Positions 20,582-28,703 are shown, numbered from the stretch's first letter. The stretch is 30,745 nucleotides of DNA from JACOZM01 sp035289385 (GCA_035289385.1 DATDXI010000030.1:1-30745), one strand, 5' to 3'. Program-made: numbers and translations. The notes: generated by a model from the letters alone, not told the origin.

Positions 20582-22248
20582 CGTTATTTGAGCTCATCAG
20601 AAGCAGGCAGCACCGGGAAAGATTAGGGCAGATTATCCATATTTTCTTTGACGAAGAGTTTGGCTATCTCATCACCAAGATAAAACTGCATGGGCACTTG
20701 CCATTCAAAAAAAGATTGAAGGCTTATGCTGCTAAGGAAAATCTGGTCAAGCCGGAAGTAAGGTTGCGAAAAGCGTTCGAACGATTAGGGCCAACATTCG
20801 TAAAGTTCGGCCAGCTTCTTTCGTTACGCCCTGATCTTATACCCCCGGAATATGTTGTTGAATTTGAGAAGATGCAGGATAAAGTGCCGACGTTCACCTT
20901 TCCAACGGCGAAAAAAATAATCGAAGATGAGCTAAAACAGCCGCTCCACAAAGTCTTTACAAATTTCGATAAAGTCCCTATTGCCTCTGCTTCCATGTCT
21001 CAGGTGTACAAAGCAAAAGTAGGCCAGGAATGGGTTGCCGTAAAAGTCCAGCGCCCAGGGATTCAGAAAACGATTGAAGAAGACATCGAGCTGATGTACC
21101 AGATAGCACAATTGCTGGAAGTGGAAATACCCGCGCTCAAAGAATATCGCCTCAAGGCGATCATCCATGAATTTGAGAAGTGGACGCTGAAAGAACTGAA
21201 TTTCAACATTGAAGCATATTATGCAAAAAAAATTGCCCAGAATTTCAAAGACAGCAATGTCTTGAAAGTGCCCAAGATCTATGATAAATATACGACAAAC
21301 AGACTGCTGGTCATGGAATTCATCGATGGAATTCCCCTGCATGATGTTCAGGAGATAAAGAGAAGAAAGATCAACCTCAAAAAAGTAATCAGAAACGGCT
21401 ATTATATCATCTTAAAACAAGTGTTTGTCGATGGCTTCTTTCATGCCGATCCTCACCCGGGAAATCTATTGGTCATGAAGAATGGCCAGATAGGGATGAT
21501 CGACTTTGGAATTCTTGGACATTTTGACAAGAAATTGAAGCAGTATGCTTTAGACCTTTTTCGAGCTTTTGTCCACTCAAATCCCGATGAAGCGGTGCAG
21601 GTGATCTTCAGGATGAACCCTGCCAGCAATATTGACAAAGAGAGCTTCCGTGATGATGTGCGAGATATCTTTGAGCAGTTAGTTTCAACATCTCCTGAAG
21701 ACCTAGAGATTGGAACACTGGTAAAAGAGACTATTATCTCTGCAAGAAAACATCATATTGAGATACCAGCAGATTTTGTCTTGTATGGAAAAACGGTCAG
21801 CATCATCGAAGGAGTTGCGCTGAGGTATGACCCTTCCTTCAAATTTTTCACCGAGACAAAGAAAATATTCAAAGAATTGTTCAATTATGATTTTATTGCA
21901 AAAGAAATCATCGGCAGGACGAAAGATAAGATGACAGAGTATAAAGAGCTGGCTGAAATATTTCCGGAAACAGCAAGGGAAATCCTGGAAAGAGTCAAGA
22001 AATTCAAGCTTGATATCAACATAGAAGATAATGAAGTACGAGGATTAACGAATGAATTAGAACGTTCTTCAGGAAATATAGCTTTAGGGATGATTATCGC
22101 TGCCTTGATTGTAGGATCATCACTGATGATGCAAGCGGAGATCATAACAACAATCCCCTGGATAGGGTTTGGACTAGCAGGAGTATTAGGATTGTGGCTG
22201 ATAAAACGGACTATTTTTATCAACATACGATCAAGAGCGGATGAATAA
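20578..22248 (+). CDS. AarF/ABC1/UbiB family atypical kinase
   Basis: 556 residues. The UbiB-specific features are the KxGQ motif FVKFGQLLSLRPDLIP (about 74-89), the Ala-rich nucleotide loop PIASASMSQVYKA (134-146) and the invariant Lys in VAVKVQRPG (153-161). The catalytic HADPHPGNLLV and the metal-binding IDFGILG follow. Two hydrophobic segments at the C-terminus (IALGMIIAALIVGSSLMM and IPWIGFGLAGVLGLWLI) give a membrane anchor. UbiB proteins act on isoprenoid lipids/quinone precursors as ATPases. Archaeal and bacterial forms are alike, suggesting transfer. A phasin-like gene follows 11 bp downstream. Confidence 0.95.
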   Translation: MTLFELIRSRQHRERLGQIIHIFFDEEFGYLITKIKLHGHLPFKKRLKAYAAKENLVKPEVRLRKAFERLGPTFVKFGQLLSLRPDLIPPEYVVEFEKMQDKVPTFTFPTAKKIIEDELKQPLHKVFTNFDKVPIASASMSQVYKAKVGQEWVAVKVQRPGIQKTIEEDIELMYQIAQLLEVEIPALKEYRLKAIIHEFEKWTLKELNFNIEAYYAKKIAQNFKDSNVLKVPKIYDKYTTNRLLVMEFIDGIPLHDVQEIKRRKINLKKVIRNGYYIILKQVFVDGFFHADPHPGNLLVMKNGQIGMIDFGILGHFDKKLKQYALDLFRAFVHSNPDEAVQVIFRMNPASNIDKESFRDDVRDIFEQLVSTSPEDLEIGTLVKETIISARKHHIEIPADFVLYGKTVSIIEGVALRYDPSFKFFTETKKIFKELFNYDFIAKEIIGRTKDKMTEYKELAEIFPETAREILERVKKFKLDINIEDNEVRGLTNELERSSGNIALGMIIAALIVGSSLMMQAEIITTIPWIGFGLAGVLGLWLIKRTIFINIRSRADE

Positions 22249-22259
22249 GAGGTGAAACG

Positions 22260-22553
22260 ATGGTCAATAAAAAAGAGTTAGTACGAAAAGGATTGATAGT
22301 TGGAGCAGGCATTGCTGCCATTGCTAAAGAGAAAACAGACAAAGTAGTTGCGGAGATGCTGAGAAAAGGGCACATCAGCCAGGCAGAAGGGAAGAGATTA
22401 GTGAGAAAAGTTGTGGGAGAAGCAGCAAAATCGGGAAAGCGGGTAGCTAGTGTTGTGGAATCAGAACTGAGCAGGATGGTAAAGGTAGCAGGAGCTGCAT
22501 CGACAACAACGAGAGTTTCTAAGCATCATAAGAGAAGATCTCACCGCAAATAA
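22260..22553 (+). CDS. Phasin-like small helical protein
   Basis: 97 residues: a short hydrophobic/amphipathic start (ELVRKGLIVGAGIAAIAKEK), a helix with heptad character (TDKVVAEMLRKGHISQAEGKRLVRKVVGEA), and a very basic tail (SKHHKRRSHRK). This resembles the short polyhydroxyalkanoate-granule/phasin-like proteins that commonly follow aarF/ubiB genes in bacteria. AGAGGTGA lies about 5 nt upstream of the ATG, in the 11-bp gap after UbiB, so they form one operon. Likely role: membrane- or lipid-surface partner of the UbiB kinase (inference). Confidence 0.7.
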   Translation: MVNKKELVRKGLIVGAGIAAIAKEKTDKVVAEMLRKGHISQAEGKRLVRKVVGEAAKSGKRVASVVESELSRMVKVAGAASTTTRVSKHHKRRSHRK

Positions 22554-22590
22554 GTTCAAGAAAATAAGCTATAAAAAGCTATAGAACAAA

Positions 22591-22717
22591 ATGATAAAAA
22601 TGCGTGAAACCGCCTCACCCAACCATAAATGGCGAGGTTTCTAAACTACGCATTTTTAGCATGCAAAAATTTCGCCCTAAAGGACGGGGTTTTACACCTG
22701 CGAAATTTTTTGCATAA
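22591..22717 (+). mobile_element. Two-hairpin element, 127 bp
   Basis: Homologous to the reverse complement of 15107-15266. Edges are ATGATAAAAATGCGTGAAAC and GCATAA. First hairpin has tip CCATAAATGG; second is AATTTCGC/GCGAAATT with tip CGCCCTAAAGGACGGGG. The joint CATTTTTAGCATGCAAAA is shared exactly. It lies between the phasin-like gene and eS17, covering most of that gap. Confidence 0.82.
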
Positions 22718-22738
22718 TGAGTGATTACGCTAAGAGAA

Positions 22739-22927
22739 TTATTGCTCTTTTCTTTTCAGTCTCGTCATATAGCCAGCAATCGTATTCCTCAACTTTTTGC
22801 TCGGCACTTTGACATGCTGTGATGTTAACATCTTGTTCTGCTCGAAATCTGCAGTAAATTTGTCGCCATGAAGCGCATACAGCTCTTTTGTCTTCCTCTT
22901 GATCAAGGTAGTTTTTATTCGTCCCAT
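22739..22927 (-). CDS. rps17e: 30S ribosomal protein eS17 (S17e)
   Basis: 62 residues beginning MGRIKTTLIKRKTKELYALHGDKFT and ending IAGYMTRLKRKE; the pair GRIKTxxIKR and PSKKLRNTIAGYMTRL is diagnostic of archaeal/eukaryotic eS17. Length is normal for archaea. TTTATAAA at 22951-22958 begins 31 nt before the ATG, implying a leaderless mRNA. Transcribed alone on the minus strand. Confidence 0.97.
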   Translation of the reverse strand: MGRIKTTLIKRKTKELYALHGDKFTADFEQNKMLTSQHVKVPSKKLRNTIAGYMTRLKRKEQ

Positions 22928-22950
22928 GTTTTCTGTTGTTTCAAGACTTA

Positions 22951-22958
22951 TTTATAAA
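22951..22958 (-). promoter_or_regulatory. TATA box of eS17
   Basis: TTTATAAA on the minus strand starts 31 nt before the ATG at 22927. Confidence 0.7.
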
Positions 22959-23094
22959 TATTCCTACCTTTTTTGCGTTGTCAATAGATCAAACATATGT
23001 GAAGAGAAAGGAGAAAAACTGAAGGGTTAGAAGATAAAGAGAAAAAGAACTATCAAGGAACGAGGAGGAGTGCCCAGTATACTTTTTCGTAATA

Positions 23095-23102
23095 TTTATA
23101 TA
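23095..23102 (+). promoter_or_regulatory. TATA box of the 23124 gene
   Basis: TTTATATA starts 29 nt before the ATG at 23124. Confidence 0.65.
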
Positions 23103-23123
23103 TTAACATACATTTAAGGGGGC

Positions 23124-23519
23124 ATGGTTATCTTAGTCGACCAATTTAACTTACCAGAGGACATCTTCAAGGTTATTTTTGCGACAGAACAGCAAGAAGT
23201 TGTGGCAAAGATGCTTATCTCTTACATGTGGCAAAATGGAGGAGAGATGGGAAAAACAGAAATGGGCTTATTTGCCAATAATCTCCATGAAGGAAAAGTG
23301 ATCATCAAAGAGGCTGGTAAGAGTCCATTGCAGAAAGAAGTCAATATGTCGTATAATAAGCGGCAATTTTATGACAGAATTCTAACTCCGATGAGGGGCA
23401 TGGGCATGATTGACTACGATCTGTACACGAAAAGCTATAAGGTTTCTGATAAATTCAACAAGCTGATGATCAAGATTGGCTTGATGTGGCTGAGAGAGTG
23501 CGATAAGAAAGGGAAATAA
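23124..23519 (+). CDS. Hypothetical protein, winged-helix-like, 131 residues
   Basis: Soluble protein with a helix-rich N-terminal half (DIFKVIFATEQQEVVAKMLISYMWQNGGEM) and a segment resembling a recognition helix and wing (YNKRQFYDRILTPMRGMGMIDYDLYTKSYKVSDKF). The order helix, helix, beta wing fits a winged HTH used by archaeal transcription regulators, but there is no diagnostic family motif. A TATA box lies 29 nt upstream; a G-run (AAGGGGGC) abuts the ATG. It is convergent with the large surface protein gene, 43 bp away. Confidence 0.65.
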   Translation: MVILVDQFNLPEDIFKVIFATEQQEVVAKMLISYMWQNGGEMGKTEMGLFANNLHEGKVIIKEAGKSPLQKEVNMSYNKRQFYDRILTPMRGMGMIDYDLYTKSYKVSDKFNKLMIKIGLMWLRECDKKGK

Positions 23520-23562
23520 GAAGGAAATCTTCCTGCCAGTCGTTGCCTTTATTTGTTTTTCC

Positions 23563-26496
23563 TTACGGTAATTTTTTCTGAACAATTTTTTTCTGAACAG
23601 AGGAGTCTTGTTTTCTTCTCTTCCAAACTATCCCCGCAATACTGCTACAGAGAGCAACAACAAGCACGACCGGAGCGACAATGCCGAGGAAAGAAAATAC
23701 TTTCTGAGGAGAAAGAACATGCACCGTCAGCGGCAGATCGCGAGTGAATGTTGATCCACTTCCATCAGTTCCAAAAAGAGTTACTGTTCCTTTTATGGAA
23801 GTAAGGGCCACTCTTTCGAGGACTGTACGCTCAAAAACTGCTGAGCCAGTAAGATACGAAGCTAATCCTTTTTCTTCCTGGGCTTTTCGGATGATAGTTA
23901 CTTGTTTTTTTGCGTCTTTCTCTAATCCTGTTATAATCGTAGGAGAAAATTCGATGATAGAACCAAACTCAGAGCTGGGCTGCAATTCCAGCTTTTCGAT
24001 AGTGCAGTCTCCACGATTGATAATTTCCCCTTGATAAGAATCTTCTGTCACCAAAGAAATCTCTTCCGGAAGAACAAGCTCCAGAATGTAATTACAGCTG
24101 ATCTCTGGCTGAACATCTAATGATAACGGATCTGTTGCCTCTAAGAAACTGATGATCCTCTGGCTGGAGGAACTGCTTTCAGCATCTTGGCTGCCTTCTT
24201 CTGTTCTACCATGTTCCGCTCCGAAAGATGTCCTTGCTGATCCACTACTGCCTCCTCCACCACCTCCTGACGAGCCGCTCGAAGAACTACTTGAAGAGCT
24301 TGAAGAAGAACTGCTGCTAGAACTGCCACTAGACGAGCCAGATTCAGACGAACCAGCTTCACTTTGACCTTCACCAAACAGCCCATAGAGGCTGAAATGA
24401 GGAACATCAGCAGAGACATAATTCTCCGTAGCGTTAACCACAGAGTCTAGAGCTTCCCATTGCTGAGTAGACTCATTAAAATAATGAATATGTAATGACC
24501 CTTCATTTATGCCAACGATCTCTTCATCTGTATAATACATGATGATCTTGGCTGAAGTCAAGGAAGTTATGTTTGACTCTATATCTAAAAATTTATCCAA
24601 TGGCTCTACATCACCTGGCAGCTCCTTCGTCGTCCAATTATATTCAATGACAATCAACGAAGAACTGTTCCAATCTTCAGAAGAATTTATTTCGAGGGCA
24701 GAACTAGTGGCATTATTCCTTCCTACCTCTATTATCGACTTTCCTTCTTCCGGAGTTACCTTATGGATAAGTCCGGTGCAGTTATGGATGGCGCAATAAT
24801 CACAGCTTACTACCTGCTCTTCAGCAAACGTTTTATTATCAATCTCTGCACAGCTGTTTAAATCATATTGAAGCAAGGTCCTGCGTTGAAGCAAGGTATC
24901 ATTAAGGGAGCATTCGCTTTGATCAAGCCATACACTCCAAGAAGTGTTCATCAGTGATGGAACGCAATAATCACAGCTGAGCTGTGTGCCATTATCTGAA
25001 GGTAAATTCAAAGATGTCCCACAGCTATTTTGGTCAAGATAATATTTCAATTGCTTATTTTCAGCAGAACATTCTTCCAAGAAGGCTGTCCAATTCTCCG
25101 TACAGGATAGAGAGATATATTGTATCTGCAACTGGCTCAATAATGGGGAGATAGACCCATTAGAAGAGAATGTAGCTTTTAATCTGATCTTTTCAGCAGA
25201 TAAAAAACTTAAGTCCTTATTCTCCGGCAGGGTAACCCATGAATTTCCAGAATCGATAGAATACTGATACATTATCACCTGGCCTTGAAGCTGCTCAGAG
25301 GTAGAGAATGACCCCCATTGGAGGAGATTATTTGGAGCAAAATCTGCAGTTTCAATCGCTGCTGATAATGGTACGGTTGTACTTGTTGAGCTATGTTCAG
25401 TCATGTCAATTACATTAGCTGAAATGGAATCAATCTTTATTGTTGGTGTGTTGACAGAAAGATAGCTTGTTGAAGAAGGTATGCTAACAATAGTGAAGTT
25501 GTACCAACCTTCTCCTCCATCATAGTTCACTGATCCATAATTCTCTGTTGTGCAAAGCGTGCCATAAGTGCAAAGGTATATTTGCCCGGAAGGCCCTTCT
25601 TTCACATAGAGGGAAATCATATCTCCATTGCCCATCTCTTCATCAAGGATAATGCTCAGCAGCTTATTTGCCGCAATCTCCTGGTGATCATTGTCTAGAG
25701 AAGCTAATTTTGAAGTCTTATCATCATAATCGCTCCACGCCTGACGGATATCTCCGCTAGTGGAAGTGATAAAATCAATCTTCGCTTTTTCTTCGATAAC
25801 TAGATTAAATGCTTTCGTTGCTGAGCCTAACCCCGAGAGCGTGATGTTGTGCCAGGAACTGGAAGAATCGTCATTATCTCCATCGCCTTCATTTTCATTT
25901 TCATCATCAGTTTCATTTTCTTCATCATCGTCATTTTCACCATCATTTTCATGGTCATCGTCATTGTTATTTTCATTATCCTCTGGAGAGTACGTAACCT
26001 GCCCATAACCTGGGGCAGAGCAGACCGTTCCAGCATCACATAAGTAGATTATTCCCTCATCACCATCCGGGATAAGCAAAGATACAGTATCCCCATTATT
26101 AAGTTCGCTATGGAAAAAAATATCAAATATTTTGCTGTCCTTTACTTCAAATTTTTCGTTGTCGGGAGAATTCACTTTTGTCGTTTTATCACTTGGGCCA
26201 TAAAGAACCTTTACCAGAGGATTATCTGCTGAAGAAGAGGTATTCCCATAGATAGTACTAGTTATGGAGATCATCTGCAGCTGTCCAGAAGCTGTTTCAA
26301 GAGAAGAAGGATCATAAGAATAGCCATCTAGCGAGGTAAAATCCCATATTTTAGACAGCGTAACATTCTGATAAACGGCAGCTCCAGTTATCCCCGAGTC
26401 CAGCTGCCGGACAAGGATGATCAAAAAGAGGATAAATAGAAATAAGGCAATTCTCCCCATCCACAATTCATTTTTTTTATGATGCACCATCTTCAT
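23563..26496 (-). CDS. Large cell-surface protein with PGF-pre-PGF-like domain and C-terminal membrane anchor
   Basis: 977 residues. An N-terminal basic segment and membrane span (about 14-32) are followed by ITGAAVYQN, a motif frequent after signal anchors in Woesearchaeota-type proteins. Two related beta domains around NNGDTVSLLIPDG and GNGDMISLYVKEG, each ending in a Cys pair, are separated by an Asp/Glu/Asn-rich linker (about 173-211). A Cys-bearing region with CDYC repeats follows (about 470-590). Residues 625-707 resemble a PGF-pre-PGF domain (LHIHYFNESTQQWEALDS ... HFSLYGLFG). Then comes a Ser/Gly-rich stalk (about 712-752), a beta domain and a C-terminal membrane span (about 932-958) with basic tail. 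Many NxS/T sequons suggest glycosylation. Likely surface or cell-contact protein. Confidence 0.82.
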   Translation of the reverse strand: MKMVHHKKNELWMGRIALFLFILFLIILVRQLDSGITGAAVYQNVTLSKIWDFTSLDGYSYDPSSLETASGQLQMISITSTIYGNTSSSADNPLVKVLYGPSDKTTKVNSPDNEKFEVKDSKIFDIFFHSELNNGDTVSLLIPDGDEGIIYLCDAGTVCSAPGYGQVTYSPEDNENNNDDDHENDGENDDDEENETDDENENEGDGDNDDSSSSWHNITLSGLGSATKAFNLVIEEKAKIDFITSTSGDIRQAWSDYDDKTSKLASLDNDHQEIAANKLLSIILDEEMGNGDMISLYVKEGPSGQIYLCTYGTLCTTENYGSVNYDGGEGWYNFTIVSIPSSTSYLSVNTPTIKIDSISANVIDMTEHSSTSTTVPLSAAIETADFAPNNLLQWGSFSTSEQLQGQVIMYQYSIDSGNSWVTLPENKDLSFLSAEKIRLKATFSSNGSISPLLSQLQIQYISLSCTENWTAFLEECSAENKQLKYYLDQNSCGTSLNLPSDNGTQLSCDYCVPSLMNTSWSVWLDQSECSLNDTLLQRRTLLQYDLNSCAEIDNKTFAEEQVVSCDYCAIHNCTGLIHKVTPEEGKSIIEVGRNNATSSALEINSSEDWNSSSLIVIEYNWTTKELPGDVEPLDKFLDIESNITSLTSAKIIMYYTDEEIVGINEGSLHIHYFNESTQQWEALDSVVNATENYVSADVPHFSLYGLFGEGQSEAGSSESGSSSGSSSSSSSSSSSSSSSSGSSGGGGGGSSGSARTSFGAEHGRTEEGSQDAESSSSSQRIISFLEATDPLSLDVQPEISCNYILELVLPEEISLVTEDSYQGEIINRGDCTIEKLELQPSSEFGSIIEFSPTIITGLEKDAKKQVTIIRKAQEEKGLASYLTGSAVFERTVLERVALTSIKGTVTLFGTDGSGSTFTRDLPLTVHVLSPQKVFSFLGIVAPVVLVVALCSSIAGIVWKRRKQDSSVQKKIVQKKLP

Positions 26497-26514
26497 CTCA
26501 GATATATCCTTTCC

Positions 26515-26727
26515 TTATTTCTTCAAGTACCAAGCTGTTGCCTTCCCAATCGTATACATCCCTACTTTTCCCTGCATCTGCAACTTCAAACAATATCTGT
26601 CGGCAGTATGCCAGGCCACCTTCAGCTGCAAAGAGATATCCCTGGTAGAGATGGGACGGGGGGAGGTCTCTTTAACTAATTGAAGAATAGCTCTTTCAAT
26701 ATCCCTACCAGGTATCTTTGCACTCAT
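26515..26727 (-). CDS. Small winged-HTH regulator
   Basis: 70 residues: a helical start (GRDIERAILQLVKETSPRPISTRDISLQLKV), then AWHTADRYCLKLQMQGKV as recognition helix, and a short wing YTIGKATAWYLKK. The whole protein is one wHTH. It is the gene before the surface protein on the same strand, with an 18-bp gap, so it may regulate its own operon. A 6-bp-arm inverted repeat (26766-26786) directly upstream of its TATA box is a candidate binding site. TATA TTTATAAA begins 34 nt before the ATG. Confidence 0.78.
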   Translation of the reverse strand: MSAKIPGRDIERAILQLVKETSPRPISTRDISLQLKVAWHTADRYCLKLQMQGKVGMYTIGKATAWYLKK

Positions 26728-26765
26728 TTGACAGCAGGGATAAGCGAAGGCTATTTATAAATGTT

Positions 26766-26786
26766 AGTATTTTAGTAAGTAATACT
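26766..26786. promoter_or_regulatory. Inverted repeat, operator candidate upstream of the small wHTH gene
   Basis: AGTATT-TTAGTAAGT-AATACT, perfect 6-bp arms with a 9-bp spacer, located 4 bp upstream of the TATA box (26754-26761). Position fits activator or repressor binding. The rest of the 233-bp gap up to metK is AT-rich without further recognisable signal. Confidence 0.4.
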
Positions 26787-26960
26787 TAATGTTAATAAAT
26801 AGGAATAGTATTGAGGAATAATGATTGGATTATATATAAGTTATTTATATTCGCAGTTATTGATAAGATAAAGAAAAATTACGATTTACGAGGTAAAAAT
26901 ATGAAAGAAAAAAAAGAATAAATAGAATAAAAATAAACAATATACCTTATTAATGACTTA

Positions 26961-28157
26961 TTAATGAACTATGGTAGCACTTAAGCCATTGCTTTGAGCT
27001 TCTCTTCGTAAGATCTCCACCTTATCCGTCTTCTCCCAGGTGAAATTAGGCTCATTTCTGCCAAAGTGGCCGTAAGCAGCGGTCTTCTTGTAGATTGGTC
27101 TCCTTAACTGCAATTGCTCGATGATAGCTTTAGGGCGAAAATCAAACGTTCTGGCGACAATCTCTGAAATCTTCTGTTCAGGGATCCTTCCCGTGCCAAA
27201 CGTGTCAACCAAGATGCTGACGGGCTTGGCTACACCGATAGCATAAGCAACTTGCACTTCACATTTGTCAGCAAGACCAGAAGCTACGATGTTCTTTGCT
27301 ACATATCTAGCGTAATATGCTGCAGAGCGGTCAACTTTTGTCGGGTCTTTCCCAGAGAAAGCGCCACCGCCATGACGGCCCATCCCTCCATAAGTATCGG
27401 CGATGATTTTCCTTCCCGTTACTCCCGCATCTCCCACAGGACCACCGATGATAAATTTTCCCGTCGGATTGACAAAATATTTAGTGTTCTCATCAACCAA
27501 TCCATGACAGATAGGCTTAATGATCTTTTCAATCATATCCCTTCTGATAGTTTCTAAATTCACATCAGGGTGATGTTGAGTCGAGATAACGACTGTCTCC
27601 ACCCGTTTTGGCCGACCATTTTCATATTCAACAGTAACTTGGGACTTTCCATCGGGACGTAGGTACCATACTTCCCCTCTCTTTCTGGCACTAGCTAGCC
27701 GTTCCGTCAATTTGTGAGCCAGCATAATCGGCAAAGGCATGTATTCCGGAGTTTCATTGGTTGCAAAGCCAAACATCAGTCCCTGGTCACCTGCTCCTTG
27801 CTCTTCATATAAGCCCTGTCCTTCACTGACACCTTGAGAAATATCTGGAGACTGTTCTGATAGAGCAACCAAAATCCCGCAGGTACTCCCTTCAAAGCCA
27901 AACTCCGGCTTATCATAGCCAATGCCCAGGATGGTTTCTCTGGCTATCTTTTGGATGTCAACATAGGTAGTAGTAGTAACTTCACCAGCAACCACGACAA
28001 ACCCTGTTTTGGTGAGGCATTCCACGGCAACTCTTGCTTGAGGATCCTCCGTATAGATGGCATCGAGTACAGCATCGCTGATCTGGTCGCAGATTTTGTC
28101 CGGGTGACCTTCCGTAACGCTTTCTGATGTAAAAAAATAGTTTCCTTTCGTCGTCAT
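26961..28157 (-). CDS. metK: S-adenosylmethionine synthase, bacterial type
   Basis: 398 residues with every diagnostic motif of bacterial/eukaryotic MetK: TEGHPDKICDQISDAVLD (catalytic His at about 18), GAGDQGLMFGFATNE, RPDGKSQVTV, GPVGDAGVTGRKII, and the phosphate-binding GGGAFSGKDPTKVDRSAAY. It makes S-adenosylmethionine from methionine and ATP. Most archaea use a very different MAT, so this gene points to bacterial ancestry, as is common in DPANN. GGGGGAA about 8 nt before the ATG acts as Shine-Dalgarno. The strongly diverged paralogue at 28704-29912 lies upstream on the same strand, separated by hairpin elements. Confidence 0.98.
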   Translation of the reverse strand: MTTKGNYFFTSESVTEGHPDKICDQISDAVLDAIYTEDPQARVAVECLTKTGFVVVAGEVTTTTYVDIQKIARETILGIGYDKPEFGFEGSTCGILVALSEQSPDISQGVSEGQGLYEEQGAGDQGLMFGFATNETPEYMPLPIMLAHKLTERLASARKRGEVWYLRPDGKSQVTVEYENGRPKRVETVVISTQHHPDVNLETIRRDMIEKIIKPICHGLVDENTKYFVNPTGKFIIGGPVGDAGVTGRKIIADTYGGMGRHGGGAFSGKDPTKVDRSAAYYARYVAKNIVASGLADKCEVQVAYAIGVAKPVSILVDTFGTGRIPEQKISEIVARTFDFRPKAIIEQLQLRRPIYKKTAAYGHFGRNEPNFTWEKTDKVEILRREAQSNGLSATIVH

Positions 28158-28216
28158 GTTTCTTCCCCCTATATATTTCGCTAGTCTAAAATCCTAAACT
28201 CTGTAAAAACAACTTT

Positions 28217-28338
28217 TTACAACCTTTTTATTTCTTGCTTGGGCATCACACCCCGCAGTTCTACTGCGACATCGATTCCAAGCAAGATTAAAAAATACCC
28301 TGCAGCTCTGCTGCGATGGGGATTTTTTATTTTTGTAA
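28217..28338 (+). repeat. Two-hairpin element upstream of metK
   Basis: Two adjacent hairpins: TCTTGCTTGG/CCAAGCAAGA and AAAAAAT/ATTTTTT. Their tips are alike (CCCCGCAGTTCTACTGCG and CCCTGCAGCTCTGCTGCG), and the whole is bounded by TTACAA/TTGTAA. The design is like that of the other two-hairpin elements but with an unrelated sequence. A 63-codon frame inside it has no support. Confidence 0.7.
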
Positions 28339-28458
28339 CCACAGCCTTTGGATTTTTATAACTATATCCCGAGCTACTTATATAAACCCTTTTGAACAAA
28401 ATATTCATATATGAATATTATGGTGGCAGCAATACATGGAGAGGGGTAGAAGACATCT

Positions 28459-28657
28459 TATAGTAAATCACAAAAGTCATAAAAATTCGACGAAAGTGCC
28501 TAGCCCCAGCCTAAAGGCTGGGGCTTGACGGCACTTTCTTTGACAGTCGAATTTTTAGGACACCAGAAATCCAGCAATCCATTCATCTACGCCCTAAAGG
28601 GCGTAGCTTTCTGGATTTCTTTGTGTAATGGAACATTACGCCAGGTGATTTACTATA
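28459..28657 (+). mobile_element. Two-hairpin element, long form, inside a 13-bp inverted repeat
   Basis: The core 28472-28628 is homologous to 4231-4332 and 30604-30745. It has nested arms AAAAATTCGAC/GTCGAATTTTT and GAAAGTGCC/GGCACTTTC with tip GCCCCAGCCTAAAGGCTGGGGC. The second hairpin is GAAATCCAG/CTGGATTTC with tip CTACGCCCTAAAGGGCGTAG. In this copy the core sits within a further inverted repeat (TATAGTAAATCAC, 28459-28471, with GTGATTTACTATA, 28645-28657), which the copy at 30604 lacks. Both tips share the CCTAAAGG centre, as in the paired end hairpins of IS200/IS605 elements. Confidence 0.85.
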
Positions 28658-28703
28658 CTAGCAAATCTCGTTAATAATGGAACCTGTCGAGATTTGCTAG
28701 TAT
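28655..28703. other. 16-bp perfect hairpin after the MetK-paralogue gene
   Basis: ATACTAGCAAATCTCG (28655-28670) pairs perfectly with CGAGATTTGCTAGTAT (28688-28703) around a 17-nt loop. It starts directly after the stop codon of the paralogue and could protect or end its mRNA; it overlaps the inverted repeat of the adjacent element. Confidence 0.7.

Noticed and set aside
25827..26043. Met/Lys-rich and Ile/Phe-rich frames opposite or beside the acidic linker
   Set aside because: Shadows of the low-complexity GAT/GAA-type tract in the surface protein gene.
27000..27014. Match to the conserved bulge motif (TTCGTAAGAT) inside metK
   Set aside because: It lies in conserved metK coding sequence without flanking helices or duplications; chance match.
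28217..28408. 63-codon open frame on the minus strand upstream of metK
   Set aside because: It runs through both hairpins of the element at 28217-28338 and has no ribosome binding site or recognisable protein features.
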